Below, piece after piece: positions 9,092 to 17,161 of a DNA stretch of 37,464 nt; positions within the stretch are counted from its first letter, which is position 1; each line of letters starts with the position of its first letter. This DNA is from Bacteroidales bacterium. GTDB lineage: Bacteria > Bacteroidota > Bacteroidia > Bacteroidales > UBA4181. Made by a program: the position numbers and the translations under genes. The notes beneath the pieces were generated by a model, which was not told the origin of the DNA, did no database searches, and saw only the letters and a list, made by a program, of their open reading frames with translations. Location: contig JAISOY010000086.1 of NCBI GenBank assembly GCA_031275285.1, positions 1-37,464 on the forward strand, given 5' to 3'.

Positions 9092-10399
9092 ATGAACATT
9101 CCAGAAATAGAAACACAACCCATTGAGGTAATCAAACGCTTCCAGGAACAAAAATTAACTGACCAGTTACATTATTTACAACAAAAGTCGAAATTTTATC
9201 AACGCTTGTTCAGGGAACAACATATCGATATTTCAAAAATAAAAACCTTAGAAGATCTACAATATATACCCGTTACTACGAAAAGCGACCTCCAGCTGTA
9301 TAATCATGATTTTCTTTGTGTAGAGCCACATCAGATCACAGATTATATCACCACTTCAGGTACACTGGGGGAACCGGTCACTTTTGCCGCTACTGAAAAT
9401 GACCTGGAGCGATTGGCCTACAATGAAGCCATCTCTTTCCTAGGTGCAGGCTGTACATCCAAGGATGTTTTCCAGTTGATGACCACCATCGACCGGCGAT
9501 TTATGGCCGGATTGGCATATTTCCTGGGTATCCGTAAAATGGGAGCATCTGTGGTACGGGTCGGAAACGGTATCCCTGAATTACAGGTAGACAGCATCCG
9601 GCGTTTCTCTTCTACAGTATGCATTGTAGTACCCTCTTTCCTGTTGAAAATCATAGAATATGCAGAATCACAGGGTTTCGACCTGAACAAGAGCACGCTC
9701 CGCAAAGCCATCTGTATAGGAGAACCACTCAGGAATACGGATTATTCGCTCAATACATTGGGACAGCGTATCACGGAAAAATGGAATACGCTATCTCTAC
9801 ACTCCACTTATGCATCCACCGAAATGGGTACCTCTTTCACCGAATGTAAGTTTGGTTGCGGAGGACACCATCATCCGGAACTGATCATTGTTGAATTACT
9901 GGACGACCATGGCCGTGTGGTAGCAGAAGGAGAACCCGGGGAAGTAACCGTTACGACATTAGGCGTGGAAGGGATGCCTCTGTTGCGTTTCCGGACAGGC
10001 GATATCTGTACATACGATACCAGCCCGTGTGCATGCGGATTGACCACTATGAGACTGGGAATGGTGATCGGACGGAAACAACAAATGATCAAATATAAGG
10101 GTACCACCCTTTATCCACCCGCATTATATGACATTCTGGACAATGTTGAAGGGATCAGCAATTACCTGGTAGAAGTATACACCAATGAGATCGGCACCGA
10201 TGAGATACTGATCCGCATAGGATCTGTCCGGAAAGATGAATTCTTTGAAAAATCGATCAAGGACCGTTTCAGGGCAAAATTAAGGGTTGCCCCTGAGATC
10301 AGCTTTGAACCTCCCGAATATATCCATCACATTCAAAACCCGCAAATAAGCAGGAAACCTATTAAATTTTTCGACAGAAGAGGGAAGAATCTTTCCTGA
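9092..10399 (+). CDS. PaaK-like adenylate-forming enzyme (phenylacetate-CoA ligase family)
   Basis: The product has 435 residues from ATG 9092; a TTG eight codons upstream lies inside the promoter and is rejected. Family marks: the phosphate-binding loop TTSGTLGEPV at about 87-96, the STYASTEMG segment (adenylation motif equivalent to YGxTE), RFRTGD (ribose-binding Asp) and a C-terminal lid beginning near GRKQQMIKYKG. Cysteine-rich patches (ECKFGCGG and CACGL) flank the core. Members activate aryl or other acids to acyl-AMP and often CoA thioesters; the substrate here is not evident. The ABC ATPase gene follows after 18 bp, so the two form an operon. No signal peptide, so cytoplasmic. Confidence 0.88.
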   Translation: MNIPEIETQPIEVIKRFQEQKLTDQLHYLQQKSKFYQRLFREQHIDISKIKTLEDLQYIPVTTKSDLQLYNHDFLCVEPHQITDYITTSGTLGEPVTFAATENDLERLAYNEAISFLGAGCTSKDVFQLMTTIDRRFMAGLAYFLGIRKMGASVVRVGNGIPELQVDSIRRFSSTVCIVVPSFLLKIIEYAESQGFDLNKSTLRKAICIGEPLRNTDYSLNTLGQRITEKWNTLSLHSTYASTEMGTSFTECKFGCGGHHHPELIIVELLDDHGRVVAEGEPGEVTVTTLGVEGMPLLRFRTGDICTYDTSPCACGLTTMRLGMVIGRKQQMIKYKGTTLYPPALYDILDNVEGISNYLVEVYTNEIGTDEILIRIGSVRKDEFFEKSIKDRFRAKLRVAPEISFEPPEYIHHIQNPQISRKPIKFFDRRGKNLS

Positions 10400-10417
10400 T
10401 TTTTCTTTATTACATAA

Positions 10418-11869
10418 ATGTATTATATGCCTGTCCCGTTTATCACATTTGACCATGTAAGTTTCAGGAAATTCGGTTATTCTGTATTTCCGGACACCAA
10501 TTGGAAATTATGTCCCGGTGAGAACTGGGCCGTTATCGGTCCCAATGGATCCGGAAAAACCACCTTCCTGGAGGCGCTGGAAGGATGTTTATTGAAAGTA
10601 CACGGACAGATCGACTATCATATAACGGATGCGAATGGCCATCTGATCGCAGACCCACACAAATCCATAGCATCTGTTTATTTCAATGACCGGACGGTCA
10701 ATTATGGTGATTTCTATTACCAGCAGCGTTATCATGCCACCGAAACCGATGGAATTGTTAAAGTACGGGATTTCCTGCATCTATCTTCCGGTGAACATAT
10801 TCCCGAACTGGAGAATCTGGATATGACCCGTTTACTGGATATGGAGATCATCAAATTATCCAATGGCCAGTTCAAAAAAATGCTGATCATAAAGGCACTT
10901 TTAAAAAGGCCGAAATTATTGTTGCTCGATAATCTATATACCGGACTGGATGTACAAGCCAGAGCATATGTCTCCGGGATGCTGAAACAGATCACGGATA
11001 TGGGCACGCAAATTATCATGGTTACCGATAGTGATCATATCCCCGGCATCATTACCCATGTAATGAAAATTGAACAATTTTCCATTACCGGTACTTTTCC
11101 CATTAAAAAATTCATCGCTGAAAAAACATCTGCCCCAAACATTCTTTTACCTACTTTTCCGCCACTACCGGAAACAAATTTTAAAACTGCCGTCCAATTT
11201 GATGAAGTAACGATAAAATATAATGACCGGACCATCATTGATCATGTCAACTGGAAAATAACACAAGGAGAAAAATGGGCGTTGATGGGGCCGAACGGAG
11301 CGGGAAAATCCATGCTTCTCAGCCTTATTTTTGCAGATAATCCCCAGGCTTATGCCAATAAGATCACATTATTTGACAGGAAACGCGGAACAGGTGAAAG
11401 TATCTGGGATATTAAAGAAAAAATCGGGTTCGTATCTCCCGAAATGCATGTTTACTTCCGTCAGCAAAAGACCTGCAGGGAAATATCTTTAAGCGGATTG
11501 ACAGAAAATCCATACGGGAACCGGAAAATTCCAGAAAGTAGTGTTCGTTTCTCCGAAGAACTGTTCTCATTTTTCTCCATTCGTCACATTGAAAACGAAT
11601 ATTTCCAAAGAATTTCTACCGGACAACAAAATATGGTATTACTGATACGTGCATTGGTGAAAAACCCTCCGATGCTGATCCTGGACGAACCATTCCAAGG
11701 GGTGGATATGGAAAAAGTGAGGTTGTCGAATTTATTGCTGAATAGTTATTCCCGGCAACGGACAATGATATTCGTATCACACAATCCATCCGAATTACCA
11801 TCCTGTATAGATCATTGTTTATATATAGAGAACGGAAAGGCTTTTGAAAAACCTGGTTTTCCTTGTTAA
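10418..11869 (+). CDS. Tandem-domain ABC ATPase (ModF-like)
   Basis: The product has 483 residues carrying two nucleotide-binding domains and no membrane segment. NBD1 has Walker A GPNGSGKTT (about 48-56), signature LSNGQ and Walker B LLLLDN, where the usual catalytic Glu is Asn. NBD2 has Walker A GPNGAGKS (about 292-299), signature STGQQ and an intact Walker B LILDEP. The layout resembles E. coli ModF/PhrA-type proteins, whose role remains poorly defined, rather than a transporter subunit. The start may be ATG 10418 or ATG 10427; neither has a clear ribosome-binding site. The stop overlaps the stop of the convergent pyridoxamine kinase by 4 bp. Confidence 0.88.
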   Translation: MYYMPVPFITFDHVSFRKFGYSVFPDTNWKLCPGENWAVIGPNGSGKTTFLEALEGCLLKVHGQIDYHITDANGHLIADPHKSIASVYFNDRTVNYGDFYYQQRYHATETDGIVKVRDFLHLSSGEHIPELENLDMTRLLDMEIIKLSNGQFKKMLIIKALLKRPKLLLLDNLYTGLDVQARAYVSGMLKQITDMGTQIIMVTDSDHIPGIITHVMKIEQFSITGTFPIKKFIAEKTSAPNILLPTFPPLPETNFKTAVQFDEVTIKYNDRTIIDHVNWKITQGEKWALMGPNGAGKSMLLSLIFADNPQAYANKITLFDRKRGTGESIWDIKEKIGFVSPEMHVYFRQQKTCREISLSGLTENPYGNRKIPESSVRFSEELFSFFSIRHIENEYFQRISTGQQNMVLLIRALVKNPPMLILDEPFQGVDMEKVRLSNLLLNSYSRQRTMIFVSHNPSELPSCIDHCLYIENGKAFEKPGFPC

Positions 11870-12747
11870 AGCAGCTCGTAACTGCTGATCTGTACCGGCG
11901 CCTGCAAAGTTGGCAATACCCTTTCAAGAAGTATCCCTTCCCGGTTATCATATTCATACCCAAAAGTAGCGCGTATCCCTATCAGGATAAACTGAACGGC
12001 ACGGTCGAGGGCTATGGGCAGGCTATCCCCCTGCATCAGCGATCCGGTGATCACACTGGTAAAGGTATCACCCGTACCGGGATAATGTGCAGGAAAATAA
12101 GGACATGAAACTTTCCAGAAACGATGACTCGTTTTATTATAAGCGATTACGGAAGTGGTCTTTGCAGAGTCACTCTCCGGAACACTGGTAACAATCACAA
12201 TCTCCGGCCCCATTGCCGATAAATGAACCAGATACTCTTTCATTTTTTCCAGGGGTACCGTTTCTTTATAGGACTTGTCCAACAATAAAAATAATTCTGT
12301 AATATTAGGTGTGATCACCACGGCCTTTCTGATCAATTTACGCATCTCGGTGACCATGTCTTTGTCAAGTGTAGCATAAAGCTGCCCATTGTCGCCAAGC
12401 ACTGGGTCCACGACCACCAACTGCCCGTCTTTTGCAAAATCATCGATCAATCCTGCTACAATTTCCGATTGTCTGGGTGAACCGAGGTAACCGCTGTAAA
12501 TTGCATCAAACTCCACTTTCAGTTCTTTCCAGTGGTCAATAAAACGAGTCATTTCATCGGTAAGATCCAGAAATGAAAATCCCGGATATTGTGTATGTGA
12601 AGATAATACTGCCGTGGGCAGGGGACATACCTGAATACCCATTGCCGATAAGATAGGAATAGCCACTGCCAATGAAACCCTTCCAAAACCGGAAAGATCA
12701 TGTACGGCAGCTACTCTTTTTACCTGATGACTCATTGTCAAATTCAA
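11866..12747 (-). CDS. pdxY: Pyridoxamine/pyridoxal kinase
   Basis: The product has 293 residues of the ribokinase-like fold. The N-terminus VKRVAAVHDLSGFGRVSL and the following ILSAMGIQVCPLPTAVLSSHTQ are typical of PdxY-type kinases. The C-terminal anion-hole motif PGTGDTFTS carries the catalytic Asp. It phosphorylates pyridoxal or pyridoxamine for PLP salvage in the cytoplasm. The start at 12747 could be four codons later (MSHQVKR). It follows the Spy-like gene by only 3 bp, so it is probably the last gene of the sigma-factor operon. Its stop codon overlaps that of the convergent ABC ATPase, leaving no room for a terminator. Confidence 0.92.
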   Translation of the reverse strand: MNLTMSHQVKRVAAVHDLSGFGRVSLAVAIPILSAMGIQVCPLPTAVLSSHTQYPGFSFLDLTDEMTRFIDHWKELKVEFDAIYSGYLGSPRQSEIVAGLIDDFAKDGQLVVVDPVLGDNGQLYATLDKDMVTEMRKLIRKAVVITPNITELFLLLDKSYKETVPLEKMKEYLVHLSAMGPEIVIVTSVPESDSAKTTSVIAYNKTSHRFWKVSCPYFPAHYPGTGDTFTSVITGSLMQGDSLPIALDRAVQFILIGIRATFGYEYDNREGILLERVLPTLQAPVQISSYELL

Positions 12748-12750
12748 TAT

Positions 12751-13233
12751 CTATTCATGTTTTTCTTCGGCTTTCCGATTGTTCCTCATTTTTTGCAAAA
12801 GATAATTACGAAACTGCATTTCAGCTACATATAGCTTCATTACTTTCTGTTCGGAGAGTATCTTACGGAATTTAGCATCATATTCGACAGGGATTTTGGA
12901 TTCCTGCTCCTGAATGACGACCAAACGATCAAGTAGTTTTTTTACTTCTTTCTCAGGAAGCTGATCCTGTTCGTGCATGAATTTACGCATGATAGATGCC
13001 CTTTCCTCAAACAATTTTGACTTTTTCTCGTCCATTTCATTGTATATCGGCCAGAACGACTGCGCCTCTTCAGTGGTCAATCCCATTTTTTCCGTAAAGT
13101 AAGCGATACGTTCTACTTTGAACTGTTCACCCCGGTCATCATTTTTAGGGCCTCTCCTGGATGGATCCGGACCTTGTGCGTAAACCTGTGCATAAACACA
13201 AAAACAAAATAAGACACTGATCATTCTAAACAT
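12751..13233 (-). CDS. Spy/CpxP-like periplasmic protein
   Basis: From ATG 13233 the product has 160 residues with a signal peptide (MFRMISVLFCFCVYAQVYAQ). The in-frame ATG at 13269 would place a poor IFIKYLIPDA extension in front of it and overlap the upstream gene, so 13233 is preferred. The mature part is a charged, helical, low-complexity chain with GLTTEEAQSFWPIYNEMDEKK, resembling the LTxxQ-like repeats of Spy/CpxP/zinc-resistance proteins. This is a common third gene behind sigma/anti-sigma pairs in Bacteroidales and suggests an envelope-stress chaperone. Exact function is not shown. Confidence 0.75.
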   Translation of the reverse strand: MFRMISVLFCFCVYAQVYAQGPDPSRRGPKNDDRGEQFKVERIAYFTEKMGLTTEEAQSFWPIYNEMDEKKSKLFEERASIMRKFMHEQDQLPEKEVKKLLDRLVVIQEQESKIPVEYDAKFRKILSEQKVMKLYVAEMQFRNYLLQKMRNNRKAEEKHE

Positions 13234-13252
13234 AGCATCAGGTATTAAATAT

Positions 13253-13714
13253 TTAATAAAGATAATCATTATTTATTGAATGAACAATTGCAGCAACGGA
13301 AATATTATCCCGTTCCAGAAAATCGATGATTTCCTCTTCTTGTTCATCCGTACAACAAACAGCAGTTGACAATAGATTCTCCGGAGCTTCAATTCCCAAC
13401 GCTTCGATCATTAAAGCCGTCCTATCCAATACATACACCCACTGATAGGTGTTTTCTTCATCAATAGCGGCATAATCGACTATCAATGACTGCCCTGATG
13501 GTCGTAGATATAGAATAGTTCCGGCAATAAAAACAAATAAAATACAAGCCGCTGCCGCAATCAATCTCCCATATGTATTCCATTGAAAAACAGAAATTTT
13601 CTTCTCCGGCTTTTCTTCTTCCCTGATACGGGACATTATATGATCCTGAAAATTTTCAAAATACCCATCTGGTACTGAAAATGGATTTTTGTTACTGAAT
13701 TGATTACCTTCCAT
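13253..13714 (-). CDS. Membrane-anchored anti-sigma-like protein
   Basis: The product has 153 residues. It begins with a cytoplasmic segment containing NPFSVPDGYFENFQDHIMSRI, a motif frequent in Bacteroidetes proteins encoded next to ECF sigma factors. A single transmembrane helix follows at about 51-70 (LIAAAACILFVFIAGTILYL), then a periplasmic tail of about 80 residues with adjacent Cys residues (AVCCTDEQEEE). It starts 7 bp after the sigma factor gene. Topology and context indicate an anti-sigma factor; there is no classical zinc-binding HxxxCxxC motif and no FecR domain, so the assignment rests mainly on context. Confidence 0.68.
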   Translation of the reverse strand: MEGNQFSNKNPFSVPDGYFENFQDHIMSRIREEEKPEKKISVFQWNTYGRLIAAAACILFVFIAGTILYLRPSGQSLIVDYAAIDEENTYQWVYVLDRTALMIEALGIEAPENLLSTAVCCTDEQEEEIIDFLERDNISVAAIVHSINNDYLY

Positions 13715-13721
13715 CCGGATA

Positions 13722-14285
13722 TTAATTAACGTTTACAATTATTTCTTCAAAATATAATTTAATCTTTTTAATGGCATGATGGTATGATGCCTTAAGCGCT
13801 CCCACTGATGTTCCGAGTATTTCCGATATCTCATCATACTGCATCTCATCAAAATATTTCATATTGAATACGATCCGTTGTTTTTCCGGAAGGGTTAAAA
13901 TCGCTTTTTGCAATTGCAGCTGCAATTCATCCCCCGAAAAATAATAACCGTTATCCAACGATTGTGAAAGCACGGATCCTGCCTCCTCCAGTGACAGCAT
14001 GCTCCTATTGCGTTTTTGTTTCAGGAAACTGATGGATTCATTGGTCGCTATGCGGTACAACCATGTATACAACTGCGCCTCCTGACGGAAATCAACTAAT
14101 CCTCTCCATGCTTTCACAAACGTGTTTTGCAAAACATCATCCGTATCTTCATGTGTGATCAGGATTTTACGGATGTGCCAATAGAGACGAACTTTATATC
14201 GCTTTACTATTTCATTGAAAACCGTATATCTGCGGTCTTCATCCTGAAATATTTCTAACAATTGCCCGTCACTATACTCCTTCAT
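13722..14285 (-). CDS. ECF RNA polymerase sigma factor
   Basis: The product has 187 residues, normal for the ECF group. Region 2 is at about 25-95 with DTDDVLQNTFVKAWRGL and LYTWLYRIATNESI. Region 4 is at about 130-182 with LPEKQRIVFNMKYFDEMQYDEISEILG and an HTH reading TSVGALKASYHHAIKKIK. It directs transcription of a small regulon, probably including its own operon. A minus-strand TATCTTTG at 14395-14388 lies about 100 bp upstream. The neighbours (anti-sigma, Spy-like) suggest envelope stress rather than the SusC/FecR type of glycan sensing. Confidence 0.93.
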   Translation of the reverse strand: MKEYSDGQLLEIFQDEDRRYTVFNEIVKRYKVRLYWHIRKILITHEDTDDVLQNTFVKAWRGLVDFRQEAQLYTWLYRIATNESISFLKQKRNRSMLSLEEAGSVLSQSLDNGYYFSGDELQLQLQKAILTLPEKQRIVFNMKYFDEMQYDEISEILGTSVGALKASYHHAIKKIKLYFEEIIVNVN

Positions 14286-14387
14286 TCTTTCGTTACAAAA
14301 GAAACCTTTTATTGTTTTGACTGTATGAAATCCGAAAAGTTTAACGCCGTATACGCTTTTCTCAAAAAGCAGACCATAACCTTTTTA

Positions 14388-14395
14388 CAAAGATA
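14388..14395 (-). promoter_or_regulatory. Candidate -7 TATCTTTG of the sigma-factor operon
   Basis: This is an exact TAnnTTTG match on the minus strand, about 100 bp ahead of the start codon at 14285. No -33 TTTG is present at the preferred spacing. Confidence 0.5.
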
Positions 14396-14450
14396 AAAAA
14401 CAATCAGCCTGTTGATCCTATTCCATGACTTTTTATGATAGTTTGATATA

Positions 14451-14614
14451 TTTTTCACATATTTGTAGAATAGTAGGATGCGCCTTGGACAAAATATCAA
14501 GCAAACTTGATTTTGCCTCTCGGCTTTCACTATATTTACAGAATATAGGATGCGGTTCGGTAATTTTAGAAAGCAAGCTTTCTAAAATTACCCTTACCTT
14601 TCACTATATTTGTA
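14451..14614. repeat. Palindrome array with promoter-like repeats before the GH29 gene
   Basis: The conserved string TTTCACtATATTT occurs three times (about 14453-14464, 14525-14537, 14599-14611) with the spacers TAGGATGCG at 14474-14482 and 14546-14554. Between them lie two different palindromes. The first (about 14486-14516) is imperfect with a 2-nt bulge. The second (14559-14592) is perfect, with 16-bp arms GGTAATTTTAGAAAGC and a 2-nt centre. The frames of the repeats are conserved while the palindromes differ, as in REP-type elements or duplicated operator/promoter modules. The last unit supplies the -7 box of the fucosidase gene. Confidence 0.75.
14605..14612 (+). promoter_or_regulatory. 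-7 element TATATTTG of the GH29 gene
   Basis: TATATTTG matches TAnnTTTG and lies 27 bp before the ATG at 14639, giving a very short leader. The preceding copy at 14531-14538 reads TATATTTA and is one base off, so only the last repeat has a full -7 box. The palindrome at 14559-14592 occupies the -33 region and could act as an operator. Confidence 0.65.
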
Positions 14615-14638
14615 CGATCCTGTTAATCTGACCATCCA

Positions 14639-15997
14639 ATGAATATGAAAAAAATTATTATTGCCTTAGGCTTGTTCCTCACGGGTATCATTGCTTTTGC
14701 CCAACCCAAAAACGATTTATCTCTCGACCCGCAGAAAGCAGAGTGGTTCAAAGAAGCTAAATTTGGAATGTTTGTCCACTGGGGACTTTATTCGATTCTG
14801 GAAGGAAGCTATAACGGGCATACACTCCCCGATCCGTCCCTGAAGCAGGGAAAAAGCTGGTATGCCGAATGGATCCAGATGCGATTGGAAGTTCCTGATA
14901 ATGAATATCAATCCCTGGTGAAAGACTTTAATCCCGTTAATTTTGATGCCAATCAATGGATCTCCGAAGCAAAAAATGCAGGAGTACGTTATTTTGTGAT
15001 CACTGCAAAACATCACGATGGGTTTGCTTTATGGAAATCTAATGTATCGGATTTTAATATTACCCGTACACCATACAAAAAGGACATCATTGCCGAACTT
15101 GTAAAAGCCTGCAAAAAGCACGGCATAAAATATGGCTTTTACTACTCGCACTGGCAGGATTGGGAGTATCCCGGCGGCGCTCTGCCCTCCTGGAAAACAA
15201 AACGTACCGATGAAGAATTTGAAAATTACTGGCAGAACAAATGCCTTCCCCAGGTAAAAGAACTGTTGGTAAAATTTGATCCGGATCTGCTTTGGTTCGA
15301 CACATGGAACGAAGAAAACCATATCACTTCCCAGCGCCGGGATGAATTGATCGCCCTGGTACGAAAAAACAGTACAAAATGTCTGATCAATGGAAGAATA
15401 TCTTTCCTGGATCCGGGGGATCATATCGATTTTTTGGAAATGCATGATAACAGTTATCCCGATAAGATACTGGAAAAACCCTGGCAGACACCGGCTACCA
15501 TGGTCAATTCATGGGGATGGCATGCCAAAGACTACAACTGGAAATCATCTTCTGAAATGCTGGGGTACTTATCCAATAACGCTTCAAAAGGTGGTAACTA
15601 TCTCCTGAATATTGGCCCTAAACCGGATGGGACATTCCCTCTCCCTGCAATACGCCGCTTACAGGAAATTGGGGCATGGATACTGGTGAACGGAGAAGCC
15701 ATCTACGATACCAGGCCGGTAAAAAAGGAAGTGGAAAAAGGAATATACCTGACCCAGAAAAAATCCGAAGGAAAGGATAACTTATATGTGTTACTATCCA
15801 GGTCTATGGAAAATGTTGATCTCCTGATCGATGTGTCGATGATACATGAATGCCGGGTACTTGAATCGGGAATGCCTGTAGAGTTCTCCGGATCAGAAGG
15901 AAAAACGAGGATCAGTATTCCCCAAAAGCTATTTCGCGACTGTTCCGTGCAAGTGATCAAAATAACGTCGAAAACAGCACTGGATCAAGGATGGTGA
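14639..15997 (+). CDS. Secreted alpha-L-fucosidase (GH29)
   Basis: The product has 452 residues. The signal peptide (MNMKKIIIALGLFLTGIIAF, cleavage near AQ) sends it to the periplasm or beyond. The GH29 TIM barrel shows WFKEAKFGMFVHWGLYS, the AKHHDGFALW strand, and LLWFDTW with Asp221 as the expected nucleophile. It removes terminal alpha-linked fucose from glycans. The ATG at 14645 (MKK) is an equally possible start. The gene is transcribed alone from a palindrome-linked promoter and ends 15 bp from the convergent AraC gene. It has no appended carbohydrate-binding module, unlike the GH29 at 33663. The family is clear, linkage preference is not. Confidence 0.94.
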   Translation: MNMKKIIIALGLFLTGIIAFAQPKNDLSLDPQKAEWFKEAKFGMFVHWGLYSILEGSYNGHTLPDPSLKQGKSWYAEWIQMRLEVPDNEYQSLVKDFNPVNFDANQWISEAKNAGVRYFVITAKHHDGFALWKSNVSDFNITRTPYKKDIIAELVKACKKHGIKYGFYYSHWQDWEYPGGALPSWKTKRTDEEFENYWQNKCLPQVKELLVKFDPDLLWFDTWNEENHITSQRRDELIALVRKNSTKCLINGRISFLDPGDHIDFLEMHDNSYPDKILEKPWQTPATMVNSWGWHAKDYNWKSSSEMLGYLSNNASKGGNYLLNIGPKPDGTFPLPAIRRLQEIGAWILVNGEAIYDTRPVKKEVEKGIYLTQKKSEGKDNLYVLLSRSMENVDLLIDVSMIHECRVLESGMPVEFSGSEGKTRISIPQKLFRDCSVQVIKITSKTALDQGW

Positions 15998-16012
15998 TAG
16001 CCGGATAAATAT

Positions 16013-16882
16013 TTATTGAAACTGTTTCCGGTATTCCGAAGGAGTTAATCCTGTTTGTCGTTTAAAAATTTTATTAAAGTGTGAGATCGTATTGAATCCA
16101 CACTCCATAGCCACCTGAAAAATATCCATGGCGTCGCTGATCAATAATTTACATGCATAACCTACACGCATATCTATGATATAATCCATAAAAGATTTAC
16201 CGGCTTTTTCCTTGAAAAACCGGGAAAATGCCGAAGCGTTCATCGCAACCATGGAAGCCACTTCTTCCAGGCCGACAGGCTTGGTATAGTTCAGGGTAAT
16301 ATAAGAAAGCACTTTTTTTAGCCGGTTGTCGGTATAAACGGACATGGAATTGCTGTAATGGGGACTTCCTAATGTACGAACGGATTTAAACGAAGCCATT
16401 TTTTCCAGCAGCAATAACAGGTTGGCAATCCGTTCGACATTCTTATACGAGGGTAGGTTTTCAATTATTCTTACCAGCATCCTATTCGCCGGATAAGGAA
16501 AATGAAGTCCTCTCTGTGACTTGTCCAATAACGTTTTTATCGAGGCTAATTCTATATAATTATTAATGGCATGGGACATAAACTCTTTTTCAAACTGGAT
16601 AACTACTCCTGTTACACTCAAAGCACGATTTTCGTGATAGTATTCCAATGCACTCTTCATGTAATGCGGAACATTTGATCCTACCAGGATCAAATCGCCC
16701 GGAGAAAACTGCTCCATGTGGTTGGCAACATAACGCTCCCCATAACCTTCCTTTGTATAAATAATTTCAAATTCGGCATGAAAATGCCAGGGATAAGTGA
16801 ATCTTTTGTATTCAAAAGACCGGGCAATAACAGGATGACTTGTATTAATCGACAGCTGTTCGTGCATTATAGGCATAAGCAA
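16013..16882 (-). CDS. AraC-family transcriptional regulator with cupin sensor
   Basis: The product has 289 residues. The N-terminal cupin-like region carries FTYPWHFHAEFEIIYTKEGYG and GDLILVGSNVPHYMKS, typical of ligand-sensing AraC proteins. The C-terminal double HTH covers about 195-288, with VASMVAMNASAFSRFFKEKAG and the closing signature FNTISHFNKIFKRQTGLTPSEYR. The start could also be at internal Met3 or Met6. It sits between the fucosidase and the second Sus operon and is the only intact carbohydrate-type regulator in the window, so it may control one or both. Confidence 0.93.
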   Translation of the reverse strand: MLMPIMHEQLSINTSHPVIARSFEYKRFTYPWHFHAEFEIIYTKEGYGERYVANHMEQFSPGDLILVGSNVPHYMKSALEYYHENRALSVTGVVIQFEKEFMSHAINNYIELASIKTLLDKSQRGLHFPYPANRMLVRIIENLPSYKNVERIANLLLLLEKMASFKSVRTLGSPHYSNSMSVYTDNRLKKVLSYITLNYTKPVGLEEVASMVAMNASAFSRFFKEKAGKSFMDYIIDMRVGYACKLLISDAMDIFQVAMECGFNTISHFNKIFKRQTGLTPSEYRKQFQ

Positions 16883-16941
16883 TCGGATTTTAAAAGTTTG
16901 ATTACTATAAAAATAATATTTTTATTTCAAAAAACATAAAA

Positions 16942-16971
16942 ATGAGGTATAAAATTAAATTTATACCTCAT
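16942..16971 (-). terminator. Terminator of the second Sus operon
   Basis: ATGAGGTATAAA (16942-16953) and TTTATACCTCAT (16960-16971) form a perfect 12-bp stem with a 6-nt loop. On the minus strand it is followed by T-rich sequence, with no such tract on the other side, so it terminates leftward transcription from 24908-17162. Nothing else is seen in 16883-17161. Confidence 0.75.
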
Positions 16972-17161
16972 GTAAATACATTTTAAGCAGTCACAATAAA
17001 TTATTGTCGCATTTTAAAGATATCGTGTATTTGTTTATTCGTTAATTAGGCCAATTTTCAATGAACAATAACCAATTTACAATACTTAATAACCGAACCA
17101 GAGAATAAACCCTGATCCGGTTATCACAACAACAAATCATCAATATAAACCGTATACCTAT

